Below are positions 1 through 11,639 of a DNA stretch of 64,000 bases, piece after piece. This stretch comes from Hirsutella rhossiliensis (Eukaryota > Ascomycota > Sordariomycetes > Hypocreales > Ophiocordycipitaceae): NCBI RefSeq assembly GCF_020360975.1, contig NW_025408684.1, forward strand, positions 248,001 through 312,000, written 5' to 3'. Each line of letters starts with the position of its first letter. Positions within the stretch are counted from its first letter, which is position 1. Under the pieces are notes generated by a model, which had not been told where the DNA came from, made no database searches, and worked only from the letters and a program-made list of their open reading frames with translations. Both the position numbers and the translations under genes were made by a program.

Positions 1-181
1 AATTATTATAATCTCTATTACGATCTTATCTTTAATTCTAATTACTTAATTACTTAGTTATAGTTTACGGTCTATAACCTTTAACTTATTACTAATATAA
101 TATACTTATTATTACTTAGACTACGCCCTATTATATCTACTAATATAAACCCCTTAATAGGTTTATCCCTTAGGAATAATA
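1..181 (-). repeat. Fragment of a G3-family LTR, inverted
   Basis: The reverse complement of this stretch matches the first part of the two LTRs of element G3 (10095-10555 and 17458-17928) almost base for base, including the LTR edge at about 174-181. It lies in the opposite orientation and runs off the left end of the window. The sequence to the right does not resemble G3 interior sequence, so 181 is probably the outer edge of another G3 copy whose body lies outside the window. Differences from the G3 LTRs are mostly transitions, as expected from RIP. Confidence 0.8.
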
Positions 182-1853
182 CCGGTCGTTATAGCTAGGC
201 TAGTAGTTAGGTTATCGTACTAGCTTTACGCCTATTAAGGGCCGGTATATACTTAGTATAGTAGTATAAGGCTAAATAATTATTTATTTAAAGCTAAGAA
301 GAAAGGAGAAAAACTTTATCTTAGTCGCGTTAGTTATCTATCTTCCTTAGTCCTTAGCTCGACCTATATTTAAGTGCTATTCGGCCTAAGTTTAGGTCGA
401 GCTCTACCTATATATAGGTCTACTTTAGCTTAACTTTAGTATAGTAGCGTAGTATAACCTTAGCCCTTTATAGGTATAGCCTATAATACTACCCTTACTC
501 TCTCCCTCTTATTAGTAGGGCTCTCGTTCCTCTCTTACTACCTTTTTATTATTGCCTTCCCTTTTTCCTTAAGCGCGCGTAGTCGCTTCCTTTTACTTTA
601 CGCTCGCCCTATCCCTTTATATACCGCCCTTTTATATACCTATTCTACCTTATTCCTCCCTCTTTTATATATATACCCCTATACCTTACTAACTATATAT
701 ATACCCTGCTACGTATAAATACCCCTCTTTTCCCCCCTTTCCTTCTTCTTTTCTTTTTCCTCCTTTAAGCTTTACTCCCTTCGCGCGCGCGCCCTTACTC
801 TACTTAACTTCTATCGCCGCGCCGCGCTATATTATAACTACTATAGGCCCTCGTATACCCGCCGGCTTCTCTACTCTATATAGCGGCACCCCGCCTCTTA
901 GTACGCCGGGCAACTATACTCTACTACCCTCGCGCTAGTCGACGCGTCTGCCTATATCTCCTAGTAAGCGTAGCGCAACCTATAGTATTACTATATAGCG
1001 GCTACCTTATCTCGCCTATATAGGCCGAATAACGTCGCTAAACGTTAAGATATAGTATAGTACTTATTAAAACTAAGTATCGCCGCGTACTTATAACTAT
1101 TTTACCTATACTTATACTAGATTACGCTACCTTTTTATTTATTACTCTCTTTTAACTTTATTTAATAGGACGCTAATATAATAATAGTATATTAAAGATA
1201 TAATCGCTACTATTAACGCCTTTTAAGACTATATATCTTAAAGGACGTTTAATAACTATTAAAGCGACCTTTATATATATACTTTATTCCTCCTTTAACC
1301 TTATCTTATTATTTATCTTTAACTATTATTTTAATATACTAAGCTTACTTATACTACTATATTTACGCGCTAAGCTTAAATATACCTTAATATTATAAAG
1401 TAATTAAGCGGTAGTTAAAGGGCGTTTATAGTTAGTTAAAATTAAGTTAGTATCCTTAGTATATCTTACTATATTTATATCTTATTTTATTATATCTTAC
1501 TTTTATCCCTATCCTTATTTATCCTTTATTACTATTTATTTTATATCTATCCCTTATTTATCTTTTATTATTTCCTTTTAGTACTATAGTTCTTTTTTAT
1601 CCTTTCCTTATTCCTTAGCGAGCGTCCTTTAACTTTTATCTCCTTTTCTTTCTCTTTCTTTTATCCTTTATTTTCTTTTTTTTATCTTCCGCCTTCCTTT
1701 TATTCCCTTTCTCTTACCTTTCCTTTATTATTCTCCCTTACGTTTCCTTACTATCTCTTAAATCTCTTTAAGGCTTCTATCTCTTAAAAGTTATTTAGTA
1801 GGTACTATAATAAGTTTATATACTCTTACTATTTTATAAGTACCTATCGCTAT
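182..1853. other. Unassigned RIP-mutated DNA with pyrimidine-rich tracts
   Basis: I see no recognisable domain here. About 480-780 and 1480-1770 are strongly T/C-rich on the plus strand. Between about 1450 and 790 the minus strand has one frame with rather few stops after allowing for TAG, but it matches no family I know, so it may be a decayed gag or chance. TG and CA are nearly absent, so this was probably repetitive DNA too. Confidence 0.4.
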
Positions 1854-2053
1854 TATTATAAGGTAGGTAGAGGGTTATACTATAGGTGCCTTTTATTATA
1901 TTATAATAATAAGCTATATAGGATCTAACTATATACTACGCTTACTGCTACTAAATACGCGTTTATATATATAGCCTACCTTACCTTATAACGCTATCGG
2001 CTAAGGTCTAGGCTAATACCTAGACTTATACTAAGGGTAAATACCTTTATATA
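1854..2053 (-). repeat. G1 3' LTR
   Basis: This is the left copy of the 200-base LTR; the right copy is at 8530-8729. The two agree over their whole length with scattered differences, mostly transitions. The ends read TA...TA, as TG...CA would after RIP. Because pol runs on the minus strand, this left copy is the 3' LTR. Confidence 0.85.
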
Positions 2054-2075
2054 AGGTCCCTGCCCCTCTCTTTAT
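2054..2075 (-). promoter_or_regulatory. G1 polypurine tract
   Basis: Immediately inside the 3' LTR the minus strand is purine-rich (AAAGAGAGGGGCAGGGA). This is the expected place for the plus-strand primer of reverse transcription. Confidence 0.6.
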
Positions 2076-2149
2076 AGGCGGTCCCTTATAATATTAATCC
2101 TATACCTCGGCGCGTAGTTAAGAGGTAAATAACCTACTAGCGCGCTCCT

Positions 2150-3221
2150 ATCGCTCTTTCCTCTTAACTATACTATTATTATTATTATTAGTAGTAGTAG
2201 CTATAACTATAACTATAAGTCTCTTAGCGCCTAGCTATATACTACCGCCTATATACGAGCTAACCTATACCTCCGCTAGTTATTTAAATAATTTAATATA
2301 TCCTCCCCCGCCTTATCCTACTTCTCTACTAAGATTAATAACTTTATTAATCGCGCCCTTACCTCGCCCGCTACCCTACCTACTACCCCCGCCGCCTTAG
2401 TCGCGCCTACCGCCGCTCTACGCTACTTACTATATAGCTTCTCGGCCGTTAACTTTACTACCTACGCCGCCGCCGCCCCCGCTACGCTCTCCGCTACTAG
2501 CCGCCGCGATAACGACGATAATAACGATAATAATAATAAGCGCGGGTCCTCGCCGCCCTCCTCTATAAGCCCCTCCGCCCTTATTCTCGCGGGTATTACT
2601 AACTCCCCGTATTAATATAAGCGCGCCGTAGCCTAGGGCGCTACCCGCGATTCCCCTTATATACGGTATACTTTATAGTCCCTCCCCTACGCCGACTAAG
2701 CCGGCCGCCCTTAGGGCAGCTACTTCTTATACGCCTAGGCTAGCCGCGCTTATAAGGTTACGCCGCCCGTCCTTACCTATACTACCGCGGCTTAGAGCGC
2801 CGTAGAGCTAGGTAAGGACTAGAATAAGGCTAAGCGCGCCTTAACCGCTACCGCCGCCGCCTACTATAACTTATGGTTCCTTAAGCGCGCTACCCTTATA
2901 CCTAAATACGTAAGCTTCCTTTCCTATACTCTCTATAGCGCTAACTCTCTCTCTCTTAAGGGCACCGTCGCCGCCGCTCTAGCCGCCCCCGCTACCTCTA
3001 CCGCCGCCGCCTCTACTACTACTAGCACCGCCGCCGCCGCCGCCGCTATCCCTAACGCCGCCGCTGTCGCCGCTTAGCTAGGTAGCCTAGAGGGCTAGAT
3101 CCGCGCCCTCGAGGCTAGGGCCGCGCCTTATACTAAGGAGGAGGATAAAGAGGAGGATAAGGAGGAGGATAAAAATAACCGTTTAATAGTTAAGACCCCG
3201 CTAAAGAAGAAGGCCCGCTAA
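2150..3221 (+). pseudogene. G1 opposite-strand ORF with CX2CX6C motif and Ala-rich tail
   Basis: This frame runs opposite to G1 pol, between the chromodomain and the 3' LTR. It can be followed for about 350 codons, with stops almost only TAG, to a TAA at 3219-3221. At 2721-2753 three Tyr codons (TAC, TAC, TAT) sit with CX2CX6C spacing, as Cys codons would after TG-to-TA change. It continues through a helical, Ala-rich segment (many GCC codons, about 2940-3080), a leucine-bearing stretch and an acidic/basic EED-K repeat at about 3137-3170 before a Lys-rich end. The GCC/GCG-rich codons lack CpA and TpG, which explains why this part stays GC-rich. G2 and G3 have counterparts in the same place. 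The function is not known; the Cys pattern resembles half of a fungal zinc cluster. The start is unclear. Confidence 0.6.
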
Positions 3222-3419
3222 GCTTAGTTTATATACCCTTAAGCGCGCTTATAAGGGCTAATATAATTTATTTATACTACCGCCGACCTAAGTGCGCCCC
3301 GCTTATTATCTATAGTCGCGGTATCTATAATATATACTTATAGCTTATACTAGTATAGCGACCGCCGCGGGCCTAGTGCCCTACTACTTTCTTAAGGGCG
3401 GGGCGTAGTCTCCCTTATA

Positions 3420-5050
3420 TTTTAGGGTACTAGCTACTTTACCGCTAAGGGGGTAGCTTTTCTTACTAGGCTATTATTTCCCTTTACTAGCCTATAAAGG
3501 GCCTCGAACTTATCTAAAGCTACTATACCCTTAAACTTAAAAGCTAGCTCCTATATTAGGTCTTAGTAGCCGTGCTACTTAATAAGGACTTTACGCCTCC
3601 TACCGCGGCCTATATTCTTTTAATAGGCTACCTATAACTCTTTTACTAAGAACTCCTCCTCCCCCTTAACGAGGATAGCGGCTAGTTAGGGATCTACTAT
3701 CTCTTAGCCTAGTAAGGGGTCTATAGCAGCATAATAAAAGAGGTCGATATTAATCGTACTATAGATACTAAAGGGCAGCCCTTTTAGCTCTATAGTCTAT
3801 AGACTTAGTACCCTCTTTACTATATACTTAGCGTATAGCTAGTTAAGCTTTTTATTTAGCCTTATCGACCTATAGTTATAAAGGTCTAGCTAAACCTTAT
3901 CCCTTACTATAAACCTATTTATAAGATCTTATAACTTATTAGCCTACCGCTCTTAGTCTTAGGTAATAGATACTATCGAGGATTAATAGAACTCTATAAC
4001 TTATTATAGCTTTTATATAAAGGTAGACGCCCTACCCTCTAAGGAGCTAGCTAGGTAGCGCTTTACGCTTATATCTATAATAATAAGCTATACTAATAGC
4101 GGTTTAAACCTATATAGTATAAGGAAGGGGGATATACTAATAGATAAGTTCGACCTACCGTTAAGCGCTATCTAAGCTATAAGAAGCTACTTATCTTAGT
4201 CCGCTTAGTTATAGGCTATTACCCTTTAAAGGTAAGCTTAGACTTCTTAGTTAAGGCGTTCGGGCCCCTTATTAGTCTATAAGTAGTAGGCTATACTTAG
4301 TAACTAAGTAACTTAAAGTAGCTTATAAAGGTGCTATTAAAAGCGGCCGGTTTAATTAGTGCCCTTATTACTAGTAATCGAGGCTAGCTATTAATAAAAG
4401 CGGGTATAGTACTAAAAGAAGCGCTTAGCGTAAGCCTTTACTTTTATAAATAGTATCGGCTCTAGTACTACTTCCTTACTTAAACGGTCCTTAATTACCT
4501 AAAGATTATAGTTGCCGCCCGCTATAAAGGGGAGGTCTATAATAAAGTCTATCTATATATATATATAGAACTAATTAAGGACCGGTAGTAACTTTAATAG
4601 CCCCTTCTTAAGCGCTTACTAGGTCTTTAAGCGGCCGTAGATATTATAGTTATAAAGGAAACGGCGGACGTATAGTACTATAAGCGGCTAGTAAAAGTCC
4701 TAGCTAATTACTACTAGCGTGCCCTTATAGCTAAGATAGCTAATTACGCTTAAGTTATAGATTATCTATATAATCTACCCTCTTAACCTATCCTACTCCT
4801 TAACTTTTAAGGGGGCCGCCTTAGCTATAGCCTTTATCGTCGCTAGCGTGCCTAGGACTTATAGCCTACCCTTATAGCGAAGGTAGCTATAGGGGTTAAT
4901 ATAGTAGTCGCCTACTTAGACTTTTAACCTAAGGCCGCGGTTAAGTAAGCGTGCCCTTACTTCTATAGCGCGGCGTACGCTTATATATATACTATCTTAT
5001 ACCGCTAGCTAGTCTTATAAGCGTTAGAGCTCCTCGTCTTAAAAGATACG
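3420..5050 (-). pseudogene. G1 integrase and chromodomain remnant
   Basis: On the minus strand, about 4720-4480 reads as the integrase zinc-binding-to-core junction typical of gypsy elements (a CDxC-like stretch, then GLLKPLP and a DFI segment). About 3990-3800 reads as the integrase C-terminal module (RFIVRDKV, LDLYNYR, then KKLN). Around 3690-3520 is a chromodomain-like stretch with EEEFLV and, near its end, FKGIVALDKFEALY. Cys and Trp codons are largely converted to Tyr or stops. The order integrase-chromodomain marks it as a chromovirus, a lineage whose integrase targets heterochromatin. It has the same architecture as G2 at 8730-9560. Confidence 0.75.
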
Positions 5051-5059
5051 CCGAGGGAC

Positions 5060-6650
5060 GTTAAGCGTACCCTTAAAGGGGGCTAGGACCCTAGCCGCTC
5101 TTAAGGGGTTACCCTCCGCCCTTAATAAAGTAGCGCTAAGGTAAGTCTAAAGCGCCTTATCTAAGATTATCTATATATCTTATATATTAAGGTCTATAGA
5201 AGTAGGCCGGTCTTACTCTCTCTATAAGAGGGCGTCTAGGACTATAGCCTCCTTACTTAGTCTATACTTAATATAGAACTAAAAGCGCGAGAGATACTCC
5301 GCTTAGCGCGCCTACTACTCTAAGAGATACTATTAAGTTATAAAGTATTCGAGGTTCTTATAGTCTATAAGGATCTTAAAGCTCTTATAGCTATAGAGCT
5401 CCGCTTACTACTACTTAAGGTAGCTAATAATCGCTAATATCTCCTTATCGTAGATTAAGTAGTTCCTCTTTACCGCGGTAAGCTTACGCGAGTAAAACGC
5501 TACTAGCCTCCTCTACCCTTTTACTTCTTAAGATAGGGTTCCCTTAAGTATATAGCCGCTATAGTTTACTTTTACGGTTAAGGGATTATTAAAGTCCTAT
5601 TATAGTAGTACTAGGGCTTATAAAAATAAGTCCTTAAGGGCTTAGAACGCTTTTACTTATATAAGTCCTTAAGAAAAGGGGGCCCTATCTATTATTAGCT
5701 TATTAAGCGGTAGTACGATCCGCGAAAACTCCTTAATAAAGACCTAGTAGTAGTTAGCGAAGCTAAGGAAGCTCTATACGCTTTATTATAATATTAAGGT
5801 CGCCTAGTCGCGGATAGCTTAAATCTTAGCTAGGTCCGCTTATATACTTATACCCGCGATAATAATAAAGCTAAGGTATTTAACGCGCTTAATACTAAAT
5901 TCGTATTTATCTAAGTCTAGGTATAAGCTATACTTTACTAAGCGGTTTAGTACCTTCTATACCTTCTATATATAGTCTTTATAGCTCCTACTTAAATAAA
6001 TAAGAATATTATCTATATATATAAATATAAACTTATTAAGGAAACCCTTAAGCACCTAGTTAATATAACGTTAAAACGTAGCTAGGGTACTTACTAGGCT
6101 AAAAGGGTAAACTATCTACTTAAATAAGCTATATCTTATATAAAACGCTATCTTTTACTCCTCCTTATACGCTATTTATACCTTATAGAACGCTTAGACG
6201 ACGTCGAGCTTTATAAACTACTTTACCTTTACTAGGTTATAGAGGGTCTCTCCTATAAGTAGAAGGGGGTACCGGTCTAGGTATATAATTACGTTTAACG
6301 CTTAGTAGTCTACGTAGAAGCGAAGTCCCCCCCTTAGCTTCTATATAAATAGGACCGGAGCCGCCGCCTTAAAGGAGCTAGCCCTAATAAATCCTTTATT
6401 AAGGAGGTCTATAAGGGTCTTCTTTAATACTAGTAGTTCCTCTTATAATATACTATATAGCGGCCTAAATAGTAAGGGAAGCTCCTTACTATTATCCCTT
6501 ATATAGAGCGGTATTAAGTAGTCTATACCCGGCTTATAAGGGTTTAAATTATTAGCCTCGCTCTTTTAAAAGAGCGGTAGTAGGTCGTAGAACCGCGGCG
6601 GGATAGCTTACTATAGCTCCTCTTTTAATATAGGGCGCTTCGGTCGTAGC
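5060..6650 (-). pseudogene. G1 reverse transcriptase and RNase H remnant
   Basis: The minus strand around 6350-6150 shows the gypsy RT block FYVDYxALN, followed by RYPLLLIGETL and the VxKAR(R) equivalent of the TKLD motif. The catalytic region at about 6033-5996 reads YIDNILIY; the family has YIDD, so the second Asp has become Asn through GATGAT to GATAAT. RNase H should occupy the stretch down to about 5100, but I identify it only by position. RT sits between gag (right) and integrase (left), in normal gypsy order on this strand. Confidence 0.8.
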
Positions 6651-7559
6651 GCTTTCTTAATATCCGCTAAGCTAACCGTATAAATCGACGCTATAGCTAT
6701 AGCCGGCCCCTTCCGCTTATAGATTTACTATATTATACCTACGAATACTAAAGCTAAGACTTCCTAGGCGTCTTATAAGTTAGGTAGGGCGTTTAGCGCT
6801 CTCTCCTTACTACTATACTAGACCTAGGACTACGTAGGGCCGAACTATAGCCTCCCCTTATATAGTACTAAATATAACTTTATATATATTAACTATAGCT
6901 TCCTAAGAATTAAAGGAAACTTAAGCTAGGGGACTATATATACTACTAGTAGCCGCGGGAGGCTATTAACCTCTATAGCTACCTAGGCGACGCCTTTAAT
7001 AACCGCGCCTTCTATCGCGGCTAAGGCGCCCCTTATACGCCTAGGGCGAATCTTCTCTACTAATAAGCATAGCTTAAGGGCTTTCGCTTTATTAATTATA
7101 GCGTAATATTAGTAACCCTTGTCTATAAGGGTAAAGAGAAGGTAAGTTTAGTTAATAATAACTAGTATTAAAGTAGGTTCTTTTTTAATACGCCTTACTA
7201 GGTCCTCCTTAGCTAGTATTAGCTTACTAGGCTCTAAGGCCCGCCTTTATACTAAAGCTAAGCTTTTCCCTACGCTTTATATATAGCGGAGGTTCCCTTA
7301 TCTCCCTTATTATCGGATTCTAATAGGGCGCGGGTAACCTATATCTCTACCGGCCTCCTTACTAAGAGGTAAAGGTAAGACCTAACTATATACGTGCTTA
7401 CGCTATAATATATATAGCGGCCTTCTTTACGTTATTTACTAATTTCCTTATAAGGCACCTACTTAGCTATCTTACTAAACTACGCCGCTAGCAGAGCGGC
7501 TAGGGTCTTACTATTACCGCGCTCTTTAAGGCGTATAGCTACTATTTAAACATCGCCGT

Positions 7560-8240
7560 CTATATCGACCGCCGACTTAAGAGCGGGCCTAGGTATAGAT
7601 AGGTTAAGTAAGGAGGAACTATCTAGCTTATTAGTCCCGCTTAAAGCTAAGCGCTTATATAGCTTCTAAAAGTATAGCGTTTACTTATATCCCTAGGCTA
7701 CCTTTATAAGGCGGGCTATATAGCCCTCGTAGGTAGAGGGTATTATAATAAGGATAAGTAGCTCTTAAAGCGCTAAGGAGATTAAGTTTTATAGCTAGGT
7801 AAGCTTAGCGCCGTCCTCCTAAGCGGTATTACCCGCCGCCTAGGTTAAGGTCTCTTTAAATTTTAGTAAGAACTCCTTAAAGGACTACCCCTCTTACTAA
7901 GTAAGGGTCTATAGCCTATCCTATACCTTCTCTTATTCCTATATATTACTAAAGGCATAGACTAAGTAGTTAAAGAATACTTAAGGGTCTTTCGTCCCCC
8001 TAAGACCGCCCTACTCTTAAAAGCCCGCTACTTACTATATCTAAGGCTCTAGTAGTAGATATAAGAGTAAGAACTAAGCTATCTCCTTATAGCTATTAAG
8101 GCCCTATTTCTCGTTAATATAGTATTTTACTATTAAGCGGTTAAGGAAGAAGTAAAAGGTCTCTAGCTTACTATCCTAGGTAGGCTAAGGTAGTAGCTTC
8201 TAACTATTAAGGGCCGCCTCGCGCTTTAACCTTTTAGTAG
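7560..8240 (-). pseudogene. G1 gag (capsid) remnant
   Basis: On the minus strand this frame resembles gypsy retrotransposon gag: a KLETFxFFLNRL start, a middle block with SYLLEP-like and DPxxFFxYL motifs, a SFKEFLLKFKETL block and a later IPSTYEGYIARLIKVA block. These correspond to the capsid helices that precede the nucleocapsid. It lies just downstream of the 5' LTR at 8530-8729, as gag should. Stops are TAG or TAA where Gln or Trp would fit. I could not place the zinc knuckle or the protease (about 6700-7500) with confidence. Confidence 0.65.
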
Positions 8241-8529
8241 TAGGGGGCGTATCTATCGGAGCTAGTATTAAGAGGGTATTAAGGATCTATTATAGGGTTA
8301 CTTATTAGTCTAGGTCTTATAATATCTAGTAAAATAGCTTTATAAATTAAGCTTATTTATCCTATTACTACTAGGTCTCTTCCTATAAGTATTACTAGTA
8401 TAGCTCTTTTACTTATTACTATAGCTATTAGTATTAAGCTTCTTCTTATAGTAGCTACTACTACTACTACTATCTTAGCTAGTACTACTAAGGTTCTAAT
8501 ATTAAGTTTAATATAAAGATAGCTTATAC

Positions 8530-8729
8530 TATTATAAGGTAGGTAAAGGGTTATACTATAAGTGCCTTTTATTATATTATAATAATAAGCTATATAGGAT
8601 CTAACTATACGCCGCGCCTACCGCTACTAAATATATATTTATATATATAGCTTGCCCTGCCTTATAACGCTATCGGCTAAGGTCTAGGCTAATACTTAGA
8701 CCTATACTAAGGGTAAATACCCTTATATA
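8530..8729 (-). repeat. G1 5' LTR
   Basis: This is the right copy of the 200-base LTR, matching 1854-2053. It is the 5' LTR because pol runs leftwards. Its outer edge abuts mid-integrase sequence of G2. Confidence 0.85.
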
Positions 8730-9560
8730 GACCGATAAGGGACCTAAGAGGGTTAACTAGGAAGCGTAGGTGTATTTATAGGTAGTAGTAGCCTATAACT
8801 AAGTAGACTAAGACCGCTAGCTCCCTACGGCTTAACTCGCGTTAAATAGTAAACTATAGGCCTCTATTAAAATAGCCCCCTTCTTTACTATATATAGCTT
8901 TAAGCCGCCCTCCTTAATCCTATTTACTATAAACGTAGTAGCGGAGTAATATAGTAGTTTATTACTAAAGAGCCGCGCCTTTATATTTATATAGAAGCTA
9001 TAGGAAACTATAGAGTACTATTAATCCGCGATAGCCGCCTTAGCGTAGGATTAAGAGCGGTACGCTAATAAGACTAAGGCCCTAGTAGATAGGTTTATAG
9101 TAAGAGATAAAGTATAGCTTAACCTTTATAACTATAGGTTAGCGCGGCCGAAGAAAAAGCTAGACTAGCTATATATAAAGTTTATAGTATAAAGGGTTAT
9201 TAGCCTATAGGTAGTAGAGCTCGATAATCTTTTAATAGGGGTCTATAATAAGATTAACGTTAACCTCTTTTACTAAGCCTCCTTTAACCTACTACTTAGA
9301 TAGGAAGTAGCGGACGCCTAACCGCCTACTATTAAAGTAGAGGGGGATAACGAATTTAAGGTTAAGGAGATATAGGCTATACGCTAAAAGAAAGCCGGCT
9401 AGGGAAAATACTAAGAGGTTCTTATAAAGTAGCGCGGGTACCTCGACCTAATATAGGAACCTATATATAAGTTTATAGGAGCTATAGCCCTTAATAAGTT
9501 TAAGGCCTTATATAGACTAGTAGATAAGAATAATAAACTAGTAGACTATTAATAGTAGCT
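8730..9560 (+). pseudogene. G2 integrase C-terminus and chromodomain remnant
   Basis: The frame opens in the middle of an integrase: a TDxGPKRVNQEAQ-like stretch, LPTAQLALNS, then the C-terminal module with RFIVRDKVxLNLYNYR and RPKKKLD (9093-9166). A chromodomain follows: DNEFKVKEI at about 9347-9375, then VLIKxRGY (about 9420), a TxEP motif and DKFEALY at about 9495-9520. It is related to G1 but on the other strand. The first two-thirds of pol and gag are missing, cut exactly at the G1 LTR. Stops are almost all TAG/TAA in RIP contexts. Confidence 0.8.
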
Positions 9561-9649
9561 TAAGCTAGGACTATAAAGTAAGTAAAGCGGAGGGGGTAGT
9601 TATAGTAATATAAGTATAATAGTATAAGTAGAGATAAAAATAGTATTTA

Positions 9650-10094
9650 TTATAAGGTAGAGCCCTTAAACTACCTAGGCCTATTCTTTATTATTATCGT
9701 TACCCTTATTATTATTATAATTATTATTATTATTATTATTAGCCTCCTCCTTCTTATTAGCGGTAGCGGTGCTTTCTAAGGCGCTAAGGCGGCCTTCTAA
9801 GCCTATAAGCTAGTCGGCGGCGGCGGCGGCTCTAAGGGTAAAGGGGCGGCGGCTAGCGTTAGTAGCGGCGGTAAGGGCGGTAGCGGTAGCGGTAGCGGGC
9901 ACGGCTAAGGGGACCGCTAATAAGGCGACGGAGGCGGTGTCTCTAGCGCTAGGTACGTTAGAGGCGGAAGCGGGGGAGCGGAGGAGTAAGGACTTACTTA
10001 GGTATAAGGCCCTATTACTTAAGGGTATAAAGTTTATAGTATATAGTAGCGGCGGCGGTAAGGCGCTTCTTAGTAGCCCCTTATATATAACGAC
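9650..10094 (-). pseudogene. G2 opposite-strand ORF, 3' part
   Basis: The minus strand encodes an Ala-rich, GC-rich stretch followed by an Asn-rich run (AAT repeats at 9712-9750) and then the probable end near 9650. Base-level similarity to the G1 opposite-strand ORF is clear around 10010-10060 (counterpart about 2860-2900). It is interrupted at 10094 by element G3 and resumes at 17929. Like its G1 counterpart it lies between pol and the 3' LTR and runs against pol. Confidence 0.6.
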
Positions 10095-10555
10095 TAGTAT
10101 TATTCCTAAGGGATAAACCTATTAAAGGGTTTATATTAATAGATATAATAGGGCGTAGTCTAAGCAATAATATATATATTACGTTAATAATAAGTTAGAG
10201 GTCGTAAACTATAGACTATAACTAAGTAATTAAAATTAAAGATAGAATCGTAATAAAGATCTATATTAAAAGCTAGAGAGCTATCTATTTAAAGGAGTAA
10301 TAGTAGGTAGCTATATATACCTATAGAGACTATCCTTAGGTTACGGTCCTAGCTATAATCCCCTTTATAGCTTACTATAGCTTACTTATAAGTTATACTC
10401 CTAAGTAGTAATCTATCTATATAAGGCTTACTTAGCTTATATATACTTTAGGTAAGCTAAGCTTAAGTAACTTCTTATCCTAACTATTATTCCGAGCCGC
10501 CTTATTATATAAATATAGCTAGCTCTCTTATAGCCCGCTAACTATAGTTATAATA
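10095..10555 (-). repeat. G3 3' LTR
   Basis: It matches 17458-17928 along its whole length with scattered transitions and a small indel. It begins TAGTATTATTCC and ends ...TAATA, consistent with TG...CA after RIP. A third, inverted partial copy lies at 1-181. Confidence 0.88.
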
Positions 10556-10578
10556 CGATATCTCCCCTCCTTTTAGTC
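10556..10578 (-). promoter_or_regulatory. G3 polypurine tract
   Basis: Directly inside the 3' LTR the minus strand reads AAAAGGAGGGGAGATATCG, the expected position and composition for the plus-strand primer. Confidence 0.6.
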
Positions 10579-10579
10579 T

Positions 10580-11345
10580 TATCTATAAGACCTACTACTA
10601 CCTTAGCCGCTATATATAAATATACCCTTATCGCGCGTATATATATTCCTTATTTTATCCTTTCTATCCCTTAGGATATACTACTAATAGTATATCTAGT
10701 CGCGTGCTAAAGGATCGTTCTTATAAGACCCTTAAGTATATTTATTTAGCTAAGTCTATTAATTATCTTAGTTTTAATATTATACTATATTCTTTTTATT
10801 TATTACGCGGCTTCCGCTATAAAATACTAAAGAAATCTTCTAAGTATACTAAATATATATAGTAGGGTCGTTCCTATAATATATTAGGCATAGCGATTAG
10901 CTCCTATAGGTAACTTTATTATCTTACTTATTATTTATAGCTAATATATTTCTTAGTATCCTAAATAAATCTAGAGTCCGATTAATTAAATAAAAAAGAA
11001 GAAATTACTAAAGAGCGAATATTAAAAGCTTAAGCCGACTTAAATAAAGCCTTAGCTCGTTTAGCGTAGCTTCGCCGTTAAAAGCGCTAGCTAAAGATAA
11101 AAGGTACTAAGATAGTCCGTTAGGGCCTTCGTTCCTTAGATAATCTTAACGAGGCTAAGCGCTAAGAATCTAAAGCGGTAGTCGATATTTAGTTTATAAG
11201 TAGATTTAATATAATTAATTAAAATACTATTAGTTCGTTAAGCGATTTTATAATACCTAAGGGGGATTTTACTAGTAAAACTATTAAAGTAAAGAACTAT
11301 AATAAGTTAAGTACTTAAATAGTTCCTAGGTATTTTCTTTTAGTC
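10580..11345 (+). pseudogene. G3 opposite-strand ORF with CX2CX6C motif and coiled coil
   Basis: This frame runs against G3 pol, in the same place as the G1 and G2 opposite-strand ORFs. At 10845-10877 Tyr codons TAT, TAT, TAT sit with CX2CX6C spacing, preceded by KSSK and containing GRS before the third, as in a half zinc-cluster. About 35 codons later a long amphipathic helix follows (about 10985-11160: KERILKA, ADLNKALARL, LRR, KGTKIVR, GLRSLDNLNEA), then an acidic, Ser-rich tail (SSLSDFIIPKGDF, about 11228-11268). Stops within it are TAG/TAA. I recall similar Cys-motif plus coiled-coil hypothetical proteins from fungal genomes, but I cannot name a family. It may be a DNA- or RNA-binding accessory protein; that is inference. 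Confidence 0.6.
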
Positions 11346-11639
11346 TATATCCCTTTTACTTAATAAGGTATTCTTATTACTAACCTTATTTTCTTATATT
11401 TAGTATTTATTTTACTTTATATTCTTAATTATTATTAACTTCGATTTTTTCTTATAGTTTAGTATTTTATAATACTAGTTCTAATAATAAGATATAAAAT
11501 ATTAGGTATATTTATATTATCGTTAGTAGCGAAAGTTTATAGTTAACTTTTAAAATAGTTTTCTTAACCTTAAATAGTTTAAGTTTCTTAAAATCTAATT
11601 TATTACTTAGTTATTTTATTTTAATATTTTATTATATAA

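Larger units (their letters stand above)
1854..8729 (-). mobile_element. G1: RIP-inactivated Ty3/gypsy chromovirus, full length
   Basis: Two direct repeats of 200 bases (1854-2053 and 8530-8729) bound 6.5 kb holding, on the minus strand and in the usual order, gag, reverse transcriptase, integrase and a chromodomain, then an opposite-strand frame and a polypurine tract next to the left (3') LTR. Every frame is broken by TAG/TAA codons in contexts that fit CAG, CAA or TGG before mutation. I found no clear target-site duplication: the bases outside the two LTRs differ. The right flank (from 8730) is directly the middle of the integrase of another element, G2, in opposite orientation. Confidence 0.9.

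Noticed and set aside
182..1853. Missing 5' half of G2
   Set aside because: I looked for integrase, RT or gag motifs that would complete G2 here and saw none on the plus strand.
8500..8529. Primer-binding site of G1
   Set aside because: The bases inside the 5' LTR (minus strand GTATAAGCTATC) recall a common initiator-tRNA site only with a gap and changes that RIP does not explain.
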